Shown here one piece after another: positions 51,599 through 60,136 of a DNA stretch of 64,000 nucleotides; position 1 is the first letter of the stretch; every line of letters begins with the position of its first letter. The DNA lies in the NCBI RefSeq assembly GCF_963975745.1, contig NZ_CAXBIB010000003.1:1-64000 (forward strand), written 5' to 3'. The notes below the pieces were generated by a model that was not told the DNA's origin, did not search any database, and worked only from the letters and a program-made list of their open reading frames with translations. This stretch comes from Parvibaculum sp963975745. Its GTDB lineage: Bacteria > Pseudomonadota > Alphaproteobacteria > Parvibaculales > Parvibaculaceae. A program made the translations under genes and the position numbers.

Positions 51599-52191
51599 GC
51601 GGACTCCCTCGCGCGTCGTCCGGCGCCGGCCAGGGCCAGGAAATTGGCCAGCAAGGCATGGCCGTGCTCGGTCAACACCGACTCTGGGTGAAACTGCACG
51701 CCGAAGATCGGCAGGGTTTCATGCGCCAGCGCCATCAGCGTGCCATCTTCCGCGAAAGCCGTCGCACGCAGGGCGCCATCCGCCGGCAATTCGGCAATCA
51801 GCGAATGATAGCGTGCCGCCGTGAACGGGCTTGGCAAGCCGTCAAATATCCCCATCCCGTCATGTGCGATGCGTGCGGGCTTGCCATGGACCGGCCTTGC
51901 GGCGCGCAGGACGCGGCCGCCAAATGCTGCGGCAATGGCCTGGTGGCCAAGGCAGACGCCGAGCAGCGGAATGCCGTGTTGGGCGGCAGCCTCGACCAGC
52001 GGCACCGAAATCCCGGCCTTGTCCGGCCCGCAAGGGCCCGGCGACAGGACGATCGCCTGCGGGTGCAGTCCCAGCGCTGCCTCGACCGTGATGGCGTCGG
52101 TGCGGATGGTCTGGCGTTCATGGCCCAGCTCGCCGACATAGCGGGCGAGGTTGTGAACGAAACTGTCGAAATTGTCGATGACGAGGATCAT
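51595..52191 (-). CDS. pabA: Aminodeoxychorismate synthase glutamine amidotransferase
   Basis: A 198-residue class I glutamine amidotransferase. The nucleophile Cys is in LLGVCLGHQAIA and the His-Glu pair in FGVQFHPESVLT. ILVIDNFDSFVHNLARY is the standard PabA/TrpG start. It supplies ammonia to the PabB component encoded just upstream with a four-base overlap. Pairing with pabB and pabC favours p-aminobenzoate synthesis over tryptophan. Confidence 0.92.
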   Translation of the reverse strand: MILVIDNFDSFVHNLARYVGELGHERQTIRTDAITVEAALGLHPQAIVLSPGPCGPDKAGISVPLVEAAAQHGIPLLGVCLGHQAIAAAFGGRVLRAARPVHGKPARIAHDGMGIFDGLPSPFTAARYHSLIAELPADGALRATAFAEDGTLMALAHETLPIFGVQFHPESVLTEHGHALLANFLALAGAGRRARESA

Positions 52192-53585
52192 GCCGTCACG
52201 CCGCCGACAGCCGGCATGGCGGCGGCGACCGTCCCTTCGAGCACATGGCGCATGTCGCGGGCCTTGGCCAGCGTTTCCTCATATTCGGTGGCGGGATCGG
52301 AATCGGCAACAATGCCGCCGCCTGCCTGAAATGTGATGCGTTCCTGCTTCACGACCATGGTGCGGATGGCGATGGCGGTGTCCATCGCACCATCTGCGCC
52401 CAGATAGCCGATCGCGCCACAATAGGCACCGCGCGTGGTCGGCTCGAGTTCGGCGATGATTTCCATGGCTCGGCGTTTCGGTGCGCCGGTGACCGATCCG
52501 CCGGGAAAGCAGGCGGCCAGCAGATCGGCGGCCGTCGCTTCCGGCCGAAGTCTCCCGCGGACGGTCGAGACCAGATGATGGACATTGGCGAAACTCTCCA
52601 GCGCGCAAAGCTTTTCGACGGTCACCGAGCCGTCGGCGCAGACCCGCGAAATATCGTTTCGCAGCAGGTCGACGATCATGACGTTTTCGGCGCGGTCCTT
52701 TTCGGATGCCAGCAATTCCGCGGCAAGGCGCCTGTCTTCATCGGGGGATTTCCCGCGCGGTCGTGTGCCCTTGATCGGCCGGGTTTCGACCGCGCCGCCG
52801 CGACAGGCGAGAAAGCGCTCGGGTGAGGAAGAAAGGATCGCGCCTTCACCGAAATTGAAGAAAGCGCCAAAAGGCGCGGGGCTGGCCGCGCGCAGACGCA
52901 GATAGAGCGCATAGGGCGTGTCGCCTTCCGAGAGACGAGATTCGAAGCGCTGCGAAAGATTGGCCTGAAAGATATCCCCGGCATGGATGTAGTCGATGAC
53001 CCTTGCAACCGCCTGTTCGTATCCGGCGCGGGTGAAATTCGATGCAATCGCGGCCGGCGCAAAGTGCGACGGCTGCGGCAAGGGGTCCGCCGTCTCGAAA
53101 CGGGCGCGCAGGCGGGCGGTCCGTTCCACCGCTCCGGTCGACACGATCCAGACCCGGCGCTCGATCATGTCGAAGGCCAGTACCGTATCGTAGAAGCCAA
53201 CTGCCATGTCGGGCAGTTGCTGATCGTCGATGGCAAAGGGTGCGACTTCCGGCGGCAGATGTTCCAGTGTCCGGCCGAGGCCATAGCCGAAAAAGCCTGC
53301 TGCGCCGCCGATGAAGGGCGGCAGGCCAGGGTGGACCGCCAAGGGTGGCAGCGCTGCGAGTCTCTCCTTCAGCGCGGCGAAGGGTGCGGGGTCGCCTGCA
53401 ATGCGTGTTGTCAGACTGTCGACCGGATCGGTGGCGATGAAGCTCCAGCGGCCGTGCAGGTCAGGATCGCGGCCGGGCCCCGCTGTTGCGCTGTCGAGAT
53501 ACAGCGCGAATGCCTCGTGCGCAAAGGCATGAAAGGCCTCATGTGGCGGCCGCCAGGCCAGTTCCTGAGCGAACGGTTCAATCAC
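52188..53585 (-). CDS. pabB: Aminodeoxychorismate synthase component I
   Basis: A 465-residue chorismate-using enzyme. The N-terminal domain includes FIGGAAGFFGYGLGR. The catalytic domain has the chorismate-site motif PIKGTRPRGKSPDEDR, where the Lys distinguishes PabB-type enzymes. FPGGSVTGAPKRRAMEII and YCGAIGYL follow. The GTG start at 53585 has AAAGGAAG upstream and fits the family N-terminus. It is the first gene of pabB-pabA-pabC, all overlapping by four bases, which together make p-aminobenzoate from chorismate and glutamine. Confidence 0.93.
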   Translation of the reverse strand: MIEPFAQELAWRPPHEAFHAFAHEAFALYLDSATAGPGRDPDLHGRWSFIATDPVDSLTTRIAGDPAPFAALKERLAALPPLAVHPGLPPFIGGAAGFFGYGLGRTLEHLPPEVAPFAIDDQQLPDMAVGFYDTVLAFDMIERRVWIVSTGAVERTARLRARFETADPLPQPSHFAPAAIASNFTRAGYEQAVARVIDYIHAGDIFQANLSQRFESRLSEGDTPYALYLRLRAASPAPFGAFFNFGEGAILSSSPERFLACRGGAVETRPIKGTRPRGKSPDEDRRLAAELLASEKDRAENVMIVDLLRNDISRVCADGSVTVEKLCALESFANVHHLVSTVRGRLRPEATAADLLAACFPGGSVTGAPKRRAMEIIAELEPTTRGAYCGAIGYLGADGAMDTAIAIRTMVVKQERITFQAGGGIVADSDPATEYEETLAKARDMRHVLEGTVAAAMPAVGGVTA

Positions 53586-53613
53586 GTCGGTTGCGCTTCC
53601 TTTGGCGGATCTT

Positions 53614-54690
53614 TCAGGGCAGCGTCGGCTCGCCGGCTTCGCCGTCGCCGGGTCCGCAGCTGGCGCATTGGCGCGCCTCCATGCGGGCGAGCGGTCCACG
53701 CGGCTTGCCGGCCGCACCGCCCGACGTCACGCGTGCGCTCTGGGCAGTCAGGAAATCGGTCAGCAGGCGGGAAACAAGCGGTGGCTCGGCGAATGTGATG
53801 TTGTGGCCGACACCGGGATAGGAGCGAAGCTGAGCTTGCGGCATCAGTTCGAGCAGTTGCGTCGCATGGGCGAAGGGGACCACCTCGTCGGCCTCGCCCC
53901 AGATCACAAGCACCGGCCGTGGCGAGCGGCCTGCTGTCGCGAAAGCTTCACGTGCGGCTCCGAGCGGATAGTGCCGCATGGTCGAGAGCAGGGCATCGCC
54001 ATAGCCGCGATACTCGAGCTGGCGATTGAAATCGGCCAGAAAGGCACCCGGGTTGGGCGCGCTTTTCGCCTCTTCGGCAGCTGCATTATAGAACAGCCGG
54101 GCGTCGAACAGGCGCATGATCCAGTCGCCGATCAGGGGTCGGCGCAGCAATTCCAGATTGCGGTTGCCGGCAACGCCAAGCCCGGCGGGCGCAATCAGTG
54201 TCAGCGAGCGAACGCGCTCGGGGTGGCGTGCGGCAAAAACGGTCGCAATCGCGCCGCCCATCGAGTAGCCGACCAGATCGACGCGACGATTGATTGCCAG
54301 CGCATCGAGCAGTTCGTCCAGTTGCCGATCGAAGAGATCGGCGTCGTAGACGGTTCCGGGCCGGTCCGAGAGCCCGCGTCCGAAATTGTCGTAGGCAAGC
54401 ACCCGGTAACCGGCATCGGTCAACGGTGCGATATGGTCGTTCCAGACGAAAGAGGGCGTCGAAAAACCGTGGATGAGCACGACCAGCGGCGCGTCCTCGC
54501 GGCCCTCCAGCCGATAGTGGACGGTTCCACCGGGCAATTCGATGAAGCTGTGGGCGACACCCTGTGTCGTCAGCTTTGCGCGTGCCGTTTCGTCAAGCGC
54601 GGGCCGTGCCTTGCCGGCCGCCCAATAGCTCATCGACATGATGAGCAGGACGGCGATCGCCAATATGCCGAAGCCCTTCACGAATGCCAT
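53614..54690 (-). CDS. Alpha/beta hydrolase, membrane-anchored
   Basis: A 358-residue protein with an N-terminal hydrophobic helix (about residues 5-24) and an alpha/beta-hydrolase domain. The oxyanion segment is LIHGFSTPSF, the nucleophile Ser is in GYSMGG, the acid Asp is in WGEADEVVP and the base is His in GVGHNI. A lipase or ester hydrolase resembling MhpC is likely. The C-terminal tail after residue 320 is Gly/Ala/Pro-rich and carries CASCG, which is unusual for the family. It lies 28 bases ahead of pabB on the same strand and may be co-transcribed. Confidence 0.85.
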   Translation of the reverse strand: MAFVKGFGILAIAVLLIMSMSYWAAGKARPALDETARAKLTTQGVAHSFIELPGGTVHYRLEGREDAPLVVLIHGFSTPSFVWNDHIAPLTDAGYRVLAYDNFGRGLSDRPGTVYDADLFDRQLDELLDALAINRRVDLVGYSMGGAIATVFAARHPERVRSLTLIAPAGLGVAGNRNLELLRRPLIGDWIMRLFDARLFYNAAAEEAKSAPNPGAFLADFNRQLEYRGYGDALLSTMRHYPLGAAREAFATAGRSPRPVLVIWGEADEVVPFAHATQLLELMPQAQLRSYPGVGHNITFAEPPLVSRLLTDFLTAQSARVTSGGAAGKPRGPLARMEARQCASCGPGDGEAGEPTLP

Positions 54691-54864
54691 GATGTTGCAA
54701 ACTTCCTGCTATGCCGCATGTTCGGGCCTTCCGTTGCGGAAAGCCTTCCGGAGCGCCAGTCTAGAGCGTTGCCGAAGCCGCTACAAATTGTGCGCAGGCT
54801 TGCGGGAAGGGTCAATTACGGGCTTGATGCGGCGCAAGTGATGGCGAAATGACGGAGACCCCCG

Positions 54865-55668
54865 ATGCAAAACGCGTTCAAGGAAAAAGTCCTCGCAGGC
54901 AAGACGGCATTCGTTGCCGGCGCCTCCAGCGGCATCAATCTGGGCATTGCGCAGCATTTTGCGCGGGCTGGCGCCAAAATCGCCCTTATCAGCCGCAACC
55001 ATGAAAAGATCGCGGCCGCCGCAAAGACGATAACGGATGAAGGTTTCGAAGCAATCGGCATGGCGGCCGATGTGCGCGATTTCAATTCGGTCGAAACCGC
55101 GATGAAGCAGGCGCAGCAGCGGTTGGGCAATTTCGACATCGTGATCTCCGGTGCTGCAGGAAATTTTGTGGCACCGGCGCTGGGCATGTCGTCCAATGGC
55201 TTCAAGACTGTCGTCGATATCGATCTGATCGGGACCTTCAATGTGCTGCGCGCTTCCTTCCAGTTTCTCAACAGGCCTGGCGCCTCGCTGATCTCCATCA
55301 CGGCACCGCAGGCGGTCAATCCTTCACTCTTCCAGGCCCATGTCTGCGCAGCCAAGGCCGGCATCAACATGCTGACCAAATGTCTCGCCATGGAGTGGGG
55401 TCCTGCAGGCGTCCGCGTCAATGCGATTTCCCCCGGGCCCATCGCCGATACGGAAGGCATGGCGCGGCTCGCGCCGACGCCTGAGATGGAGAAGGCCATC
55501 AAGTCACGCATCGCGCTGCGCGATTATGGCAGCAAGACAGACATCGCCGATACCGCGCTTTTCCTTTCCACCGACAATGCGAAATACATCACGGGCACGA
55601 TCGTCGATTGCGATGGCGGCTCGAAGCTTGGCGATGCCGGTGCCGACGCACTGGGCGAATTCAAGTAG
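54865..55668 (+). CDS. 2,4-dienoyl-CoA reductase-like SDR
   Basis: A 267-residue SDR of the DECR type. The cofactor motif is GASSGINLGIA, with an Arg (SRN) after the second strand that favours NADPH. In place of the usual Tyr of YxxxK, the catalytic region reads QAHVCAAKAG with CLAMEWGPAGVRVNAISPGPIADTEG. That matches the 2,4-dienoyl-CoA reductases, which also lack the Tyr. It would reduce 2,4-dienoyl-CoA intermediates during oxidation of unsaturated fatty acids. An enoyl-CoA hydratase gene follows after 36 bases in the same operon. Confidence 0.87.
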   Translation: MQNAFKEKVLAGKTAFVAGASSGINLGIAQHFARAGAKIALISRNHEKIAAAAKTITDEGFEAIGMAADVRDFNSVETAMKQAQQRLGNFDIVISGAAGNFVAPALGMSSNGFKTVVDIDLIGTFNVLRASFQFLNRPGASLISITAPQAVNPSLFQAHVCAAKAGINMLTKCLAMEWGPAGVRVNAISPGPIADTEGMARLAPTPEMEKAIKSRIALRDYGSKTDIADTALFLSTDNAKYITGTIVDCDGGSKLGDAGADALGEFK

Positions 55669-55704
55669 ATAACGGAAGCAGATGAAAATCGGGGAGGAAT
55701 CCGG

Positions 55705-56526
55705 ATGGCGAGGGCAGAGCGGATTGCGCCGGCAGACTTTACCTGCATTCTCTATGAAGTTCGCGATCATGTCGCGGTCGTGACCCTCAACCGGCCGGAA
55801 CGGCGCAACGCGCTCAATCGCCGCGCCTATGACGAGGTCGAGGCGGCCTTTCGTGCCGCATCTGCCGATCCCGAAGTGCGCTGCGTCGTCGTGACCGGCA
55901 GCGACCCTGCCTTCTGTTCCGGCGAAGATGTCAAGGAAATGATGACTGGCGAGCAGCGTGACCAGAGCATTGCGCGCCTGACCGCGGTCCGGCCCGAACC
56001 GACGCCAGCCGCCGTGGCTGTTCTCGAGTGCGACAGACCGGTGATCGCCGCTGTCAACGGTGCTGCCGTTGGCTGGGGCATGGAGCTGACGCTGTTTGCC
56101 GATATGCGCATCGCGTCGGAGCAGGCGAAATTCGGCGAAATCTTCATCAAGCGGGGTTTGATTTCGGATGTCGGCGGATTGTGGCGCCTGCCGGCCATTG
56201 TCGGGCCGGCCAAGGCATCGGAACTGCTCTTTACCGGCGATATCATCGATGCGCCGGAAGCGCTGCGCATCGGGCTTGTCAGCGAAGTCGTGCCGCATGA
56301 CCGGCTGATGGAAAGCGCGCTGGCGCTTGCCGACCGGATTGCCGTCAACGCGCCGCTGGCGCTTCGTTTCATGAAGGACGGTCTGCGTCGCACCTGCTAT
56401 GGCGATCTGCGCGAAATCGGCAGTTGGGTCAGCGGAACGCTGGGACGACTGTTCGAGACGGAAGACCATCGCGAGGGCGTGCGCAGCTTCCTCGAGAAGC
56501 GCGCACCCGAATTCAAGGGGCGCTGA
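55705..56526 (+). CDS. Enoyl-CoA hydratase/isomerase
   Basis: A 273-residue crotonase-fold protein. CoA-binding and oxyanion-hole segments are NRPERRNALNRRAYDE and GSDPAFCSGEDVKEM, then AAVNGAAVGWGMELTLFADMRIASE. The usual catalytic Glu pair of hydratases is not fully clear: Glu in FGEIFIKRGLISDVGG aligns with the second acid, while the first position is a Gly/Met region. An isomerase or divergent hydratase is therefore possible. It shares the operon with the dienoyl-CoA reductase. Confidence 0.88.
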   Translation: MARAERIAPADFTCILYEVRDHVAVVTLNRPERRNALNRRAYDEVEAAFRAASADPEVRCVVVTGSDPAFCSGEDVKEMMTGEQRDQSIARLTAVRPEPTPAAVAVLECDRPVIAAVNGAAVGWGMELTLFADMRIASEQAKFGEIFIKRGLISDVGGLWRLPAIVGPAKASELLFTGDIIDAPEALRIGLVSEVVPHDRLMESALALADRIAVNAPLALRFMKDGLRRTCYGDLREIGSWVSGTLGRLFETEDHREGVRSFLEKRAPEFKGR

Positions 56527-56531
56527 TTGCG

Positions 56532-56882
56532 ATGGCGCTCTTCTTCGATCAGCAATGGTTCGATGAAAGGCTGAAGGTGACGGGCCGCACACGCGACGAC
56601 GTCGCCGCAGCGCTTGGCCTTTCACGCCGGGACGTCGACGAGATCTGGAAGGATCAGCGCGAGGTAACGCCTAATCAGGTGGCGATGCTGGCGCGCCTGC
56701 TCGAGGCGCCGGCCGCGGAGGTCGTCAATCGGGCCGGGGTGGCCACGCCCATGCCCGGCCACGTGTCCGCGGGAGATGCGGCGCTGGAGAAAAAGCTTGC
56801 GGATATCGACAGTCGTCTGACGCGTATCGAGCGCGCAATCGCCGACCTTCAATCGCTCATTCTTGCAACACGGGGTGGCTGA
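56532..56882 (+). CDS. Small helix-turn-helix protein
   Basis: A 116-residue protein. Residues 15-60 look like a lambda-repressor-type HTH: TRDDVAAALGLSRRDVDEIWKDQREVTPNQVAMLARLLE. The C-terminal part (80-116) is a short coiled coil (LEKKLADIDSRLTRIERAIADLQ). It follows the enoyl-CoA hydratase gene by five bases, so it is probably in the same operon and may regulate it. The exact family is not recognised. Confidence 0.65.
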   Translation: MALFFDQQWFDERLKVTGRTRDDVAAALGLSRRDVDEIWKDQREVTPNQVAMLARLLEAPAAEVVNRAGVATPMPGHVSAGDAALEKKLADIDSRLTRIERAIADLQSLILATRGG

Positions 56883-56885
56883 CGC

Positions 56886-57233
56886 TCAGAGCTTGCGTTC
56901 GAGCTTCGGCAGGCGCAGGGCCTCGGTCAGCATGTCCGGCAACATGTCGGCGTCGATATAGGCGGTCGTCGCGCGTTGCCGCTTTTCCTGCTTGCGGGCG
57001 GGCGAATAAGGCCAGTGCCAGTGCTGGTCGACATATTGTGCGAGAAAACCGGCAACCGGCCGCGTCATGCCGAGCGGCGGGCGGCCGAGGGCTGCGTGAG
57101 ACTGCCGCGACATGCCAGGCTCGGGCAATCGCGCGGCGCTGTCACGGTCTTGCGGATGCGACGCCGCCTCTGCCTGCCGGCGCGGCGCCGGCAGCATCAT
57201 CTGCGATCTTTCCATGCGCGCGATTTTCGGCAT
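56886..57233 (-). CDS. Hypothetical protein
   Basis: A 115-residue basic protein with no recognised domain. The C-terminal half (FLAQYVDQHWHWPYSPARKQEKRQRA) looks the most structured, and the N-terminal half is Arg/Gln/Pro-rich and may be disordered. Starts at 57233 or 57215 are both possible and have weak ribosome binding sites. It converges on the HTH gene with a three-base gap, which is consistent with a real gene in this compact region. No function can be named. Confidence 0.5.
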   Translation of the reverse strand: MPKIARMERSQMMLPAPRRQAEAASHPQDRDSAARLPEPGMSRQSHAALGRPPLGMTRPVAGFLAQYVDQHWHWPYSPARKQEKRQRATTAYIDADMLPDMLTEALRLPKLERKL

Positions 57234-57545
57234 CCGGCGGTTTCTTTCTGCAAGGTATCCCCATCACCACGTTCCCCGCCGGCCTTGCGAAAGCGGGAAT
57301 TGCGGACACCTCTCAACGCAGCAAGAAGTCTGCCACGAGATTCGCACCGCGGGGAGAGACAGGGTGCGCCGAAACGAAACAGAATCGTCGAGTTAACCAG
57401 ATTATTTAAAGGTTTAGTCGTTAAAACGCTTCTCGAAGTCTTAACTCGCGCTGCGCGAATATCGATTTTGCCGGCGTTCAGAAGGGCGCCGCTGAGACGA
57501 CGATGTCCGGATCAACCGGGCGACCGAGTACGGCGGAGTGGTGTT
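57234..57545. other. Divergent region upstream of the EAL-domain gene
   Basis: These 312 bases are likely a divergent promoter region. An AT-rich patch at about 57390-57440 (with TTATTTAAAGGTTTAG) is the best place for a promoter of the PAS-GGDEF-EAL gene. The frame of that gene is open through here but shows no domain features. The ribosome binding site GCGGAG lies at about 57533-57538. Confidence 0.4.
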
Positions 57546-59315
57546 GTGGACTCGAAGACGCAGGATGCGCGCAGAGTCGATCGAGTGTCAGACCTCGGAA
57601 GTAACGGGGCGCTGCGCGACGATCTGTCGATATGCGCCGTGATGGCTGTCGGCGACGTGGTCTATCGCTGGACAATCGGCGATGACCGGCTCGACTGGGG
57701 TTCGCAGGCCGGACTTCTTTTTGGCATTGCCGATCTCCCGTCGATTGCAAACCATCGTGATTTCGTGGCGCGGATCGTCATGGACGGGCCGAGCCGCTAC
57801 GAACGTATCTGCCTTGCGCGAGAGAGCGAGCCTGGCCAAGGGGTACCTTACGAACTCGAGTATCAGTTCCGCGACGATTTCGGCGGGTTGCGCTGGATAG
57901 AGGATCGCGGCCGATGGTATCGTGGCGCGGACGGGTCACCGGATTATGCAGTTGGCATCATGCGGGCAATCGACGAACGGCACCATCGCGAAGCGCAACT
58001 GGTGAAGCTCTCGACCTATGACGAACTGACCGGTCTGCTCAATCGCGTCCGTTTGAAGGAAGCGCTGGGCGAGGCGCTGGTTGCTGCACAACGTGGACGG
58101 CAGAACGCGGCCTTCCTGCTGTTTGCCGTCGACAATCTTGCCCTCATCAACGATGCGTTCGGTTTCGATGTCGCCGACGAAGTGATCGTCTGTGTCGGCG
58201 AACGTCTTTCGCGCATGGCGCGCCGCGGCGATTCCCTCGGCCGGTATGCCGGCAACAAGTTCGGTCTGGTCCTCAACAATTGCGGCGAGGAACGCCTAAA
58301 CGATGTCTGCGCGAGGCTGCTCGCCGAAGTGCGCGATGAAGTCGTTGTGACGACGCGGGGACCCGTTGCGGTCACAGTTTCTGCCGGATCGATCGCACTT
58401 CCGGGTCACGCGTCGAGTGTCGATCAGGCACTTGCGCGGGCCGAGGAGGCGCTGGTATCGGCCAAGCAGAAGTTGCGCAACTCGCATGCGATCTACACGC
58501 CGTCACGCGAGCGCGACAAGACACGTCTGCGCAACATCAATGTCGCCGACGAGCTGATCACGGCTCTCAACGATCGGCGTATTCGCATTGCCTACCAGCC
58601 GATTGTCGATGCCCATAGCGGCGTACCGGCCATGCATGAGTGTCTCGTGCGCATGGAGCGGCCCGACGGGACGATTGTTCCAGCGGGGCATTTCGTTCCG
58701 GTGGCCGAGAAGCTGGGTCTGATCGGGCTCCTCGACTACCGTGTCATGGAGCTTGCCGTCGAGACCCTGTGCGATCGGGCCGACGTCAACCTGTCGCTCA
58801 ATATTTCGGGCCGTACAATCGGAGACCGGCTGTGGCGCGATACGCTCGCCTCGCATCTCCATGCAGATACGAGCCTTGCCGAGCGGTTGACCATCGAAAT
58901 CACCGAAACGGTAGCCATCCATGAGATCGAGGAACTGACAGACTTTGTTGCGGGATTCCGGGATCTCGGTTGCCAGATTGCCATCGACGATTTTGGTGCG
59001 GGCTATACGTCGTTCCGCAATCTCAAGACGCTCGATGTCGACCTGGTCAAGATCGACGGTTCCTTCGTGATTGATCTGGTCAACAATCCCGACAATCAGT
59101 TCTTTGTCAGGACGCTTGTGGATCTTGCCCACAATTTCAACCTGCCGACGGTGGCGGAGTGGGTCAGCAATGCCGAGGAAGTCGCGATGCTGCGCGATTT
59201 CGGTGTCGAATATCTGCAGGGCTTCTATCTGGGCGAACCGATCCTGTCGCTGCCAGCCCGGCTGGCGTCGTCGGGGGTTATTTCTTCGAAAGGGCTTCGA
59301 GCTGCGCCTGCATGA
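57546..59315 (+). CDS. PAS-GGDEF(degenerate)-EAL c-di-GMP protein
   Basis: A 589-residue signalling protein. A PAS-like domain (about 38-145) is followed by a GGDEF domain (155-318) whose active site reads AGNKF (235-239), so cyclase activity should be lost. The EAL domain (333-575) keeps ECL (365-367) for EAL, Glu in EITET, DDFGAGY (481-487), Lys502 and Glu538, so c-di-GMP phosphodiesterase activity is plausible. The GTG start at 57546 has GGAG seven bases upstream; the frame is open further upstream without domains. Its last 38 bases overlap the end of the convergent phaR gene. Confidence 0.87.
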   Translation: MDSKTQDARRVDRVSDLGSNGALRDDLSICAVMAVGDVVYRWTIGDDRLDWGSQAGLLFGIADLPSIANHRDFVARIVMDGPSRYERICLARESEPGQGVPYELEYQFRDDFGGLRWIEDRGRWYRGADGSPDYAVGIMRAIDERHHREAQLVKLSTYDELTGLLNRVRLKEALGEALVAAQRGRQNAAFLLFAVDNLALINDAFGFDVADEVIVCVGERLSRMARRGDSLGRYAGNKFGLVLNNCGEERLNDVCARLLAEVRDEVVVTTRGPVAVTVSAGSIALPGHASSVDQALARAEEALVSAKQKLRNSHAIYTPSRERDKTRLRNINVADELITALNDRRIRIAYQPIVDAHSGVPAMHECLVRMERPDGTIVPAGHFVPVAEKLGLIGLLDYRVMELAVETLCDRADVNLSLNISGRTIGDRLWRDTLASHLHADTSLAERLTIEITETVAIHEIEELTDFVAGFRDLGCQIAIDDFGAGYTSFRNLKTLDVDLVKIDGSFVIDLVNNPDNQFFVRTLVDLAHNFNLPTVAEWVSNAEEVAMLRDFGVEYLQGFYLGEPILSLPARLASSGVISSKGLRAAPA

Positions 59316-59889
59316 GGGCGATCTGGCGTTTCAACTCTTCGAGGTCGTTTTCCCTGCCACCGTCTTTTTCGGCCGACTTTTCCGATTTTGAGGGGGCCTT
59401 TGCCTCGCGTTCCGCGCTGCCGCGGCCGAACGGCGAGAACATCTTCATCGCATTGTCGAATACTTCGAGATTCTGGCGAATCTGATCCTCGAACTGACCC
59501 AGTCTCTCCCGGCCGCCCAGTGCACCGACAAGCCGATTACGCAGCTTCTCCTGTTCCCTGGAAAAGCTGTTCATGCTCATTTCCAGATAGGACGGGATAT
59601 AACTCTGCAGGCTGTCACCATAGAACCGGATCAGCTGTCGAAGGAAGTTGATCGGCAACAGGTTCTGCCCCTTGCCCTCTTCCTCGAAAATGATCTGAGT
59701 CAGCACCGAGCGGGTAATATCTTCGCCCGTCTTGGCGTCGCGGACGACGAACTCCTTGCTTTGCTTGACCATCTCGCAGAGATGCTCCAGCGTCACATAG
59801 CTCGATGTCGCCGTATTGTAGAGGCGCCGGTTGGCGTATTTCTTGATGACGATGACGTCATCGTCCGTGGATGAAGTCTTTTTGGCCAC
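59278..59889 (-). CDS. phaR: Polyhydroxyalkanoate synthesis regulator PhaR
   Basis: A 203-residue PhaR. The N-terminal DNA- and PHA-binding region reads IKKYANRRLYNTATSSYVTLEHL, the family hallmark. It is followed by EGKGQNLLPINFLRQLIRFYG. The C-terminal part is Lys/Glu-rich with a coiled coil (DLEELKRQIALMQAQLEALSKK). The GTG start at 59889 gives the standard N-terminus. PhaR represses phasin and pha genes and is released on PHA granules. It is divergent from phaA with 247 bases between, and overlaps the EAL gene end. Confidence 0.93.
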   Translation of the reverse strand: MAKKTSSTDDDVIVIKKYANRRLYNTATSSYVTLEHLCEMVKQSKEFVVRDAKTGEDITRSVLTQIIFEEEGKGQNLLPINFLRQLIRFYGDSLQSYIPSYLEMSMNSFSREQEKLRNRLVGALGGRERLGQFEDQIRQNLEVFDNAMKMFSPFGRGSAEREAKAPSKSEKSAEKDGGRENDLEELKRQIALMQAQLEALSKK

Positions 59890-60008
59890 GGTTTCCACTC
59901 TCTTGCTTATGTGTTGTTGCGCCGGAGCTGTTTTTATCCCGGACAGCCGCCGCAAGGCGCCGCCGAGGCCCCTGACCCCCTGTCTTTTAGTATTGTGACG
60001 CGGTATTG

Positions 60009-60038
60009 TTGCGCTGCGCAAGCCCCGCATTGCGATGC
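60009..60038. promoter_or_regulatory. Candidate PhaR-binding sites between phaR and phaA
   Basis: Two TGC/GCA-rich inverted repeats lie in the divergent region: TTGCGCTGCGCAA (60009-60021) and GCATTGCGATGC (60027-60038). PhaR of Paracoccus is known to bind TGC-rich sequence. The symmetry and place fit autoregulation and control of phaAB; binding is inference. Confidence 0.45.
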
Positions 60039-60136
60039 ACAGAATTCGACGATCCCGTTGTCGCCGGCGAACATGCCTGCCGCCGGTCCGGGTTCGAGGC
60101 CTATCTTTTGTCCAGCAGAGGTTGAGGGAGCCAACA

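Noticed and set aside
56976..57545. N-terminal extension of the EAL-domain protein
   Set aside because: Open frame only; the composition is Arg/Pro-rich, it overlaps the hypothetical gene on the other strand, and a good ribosome binding site exists for GTG at 57546.
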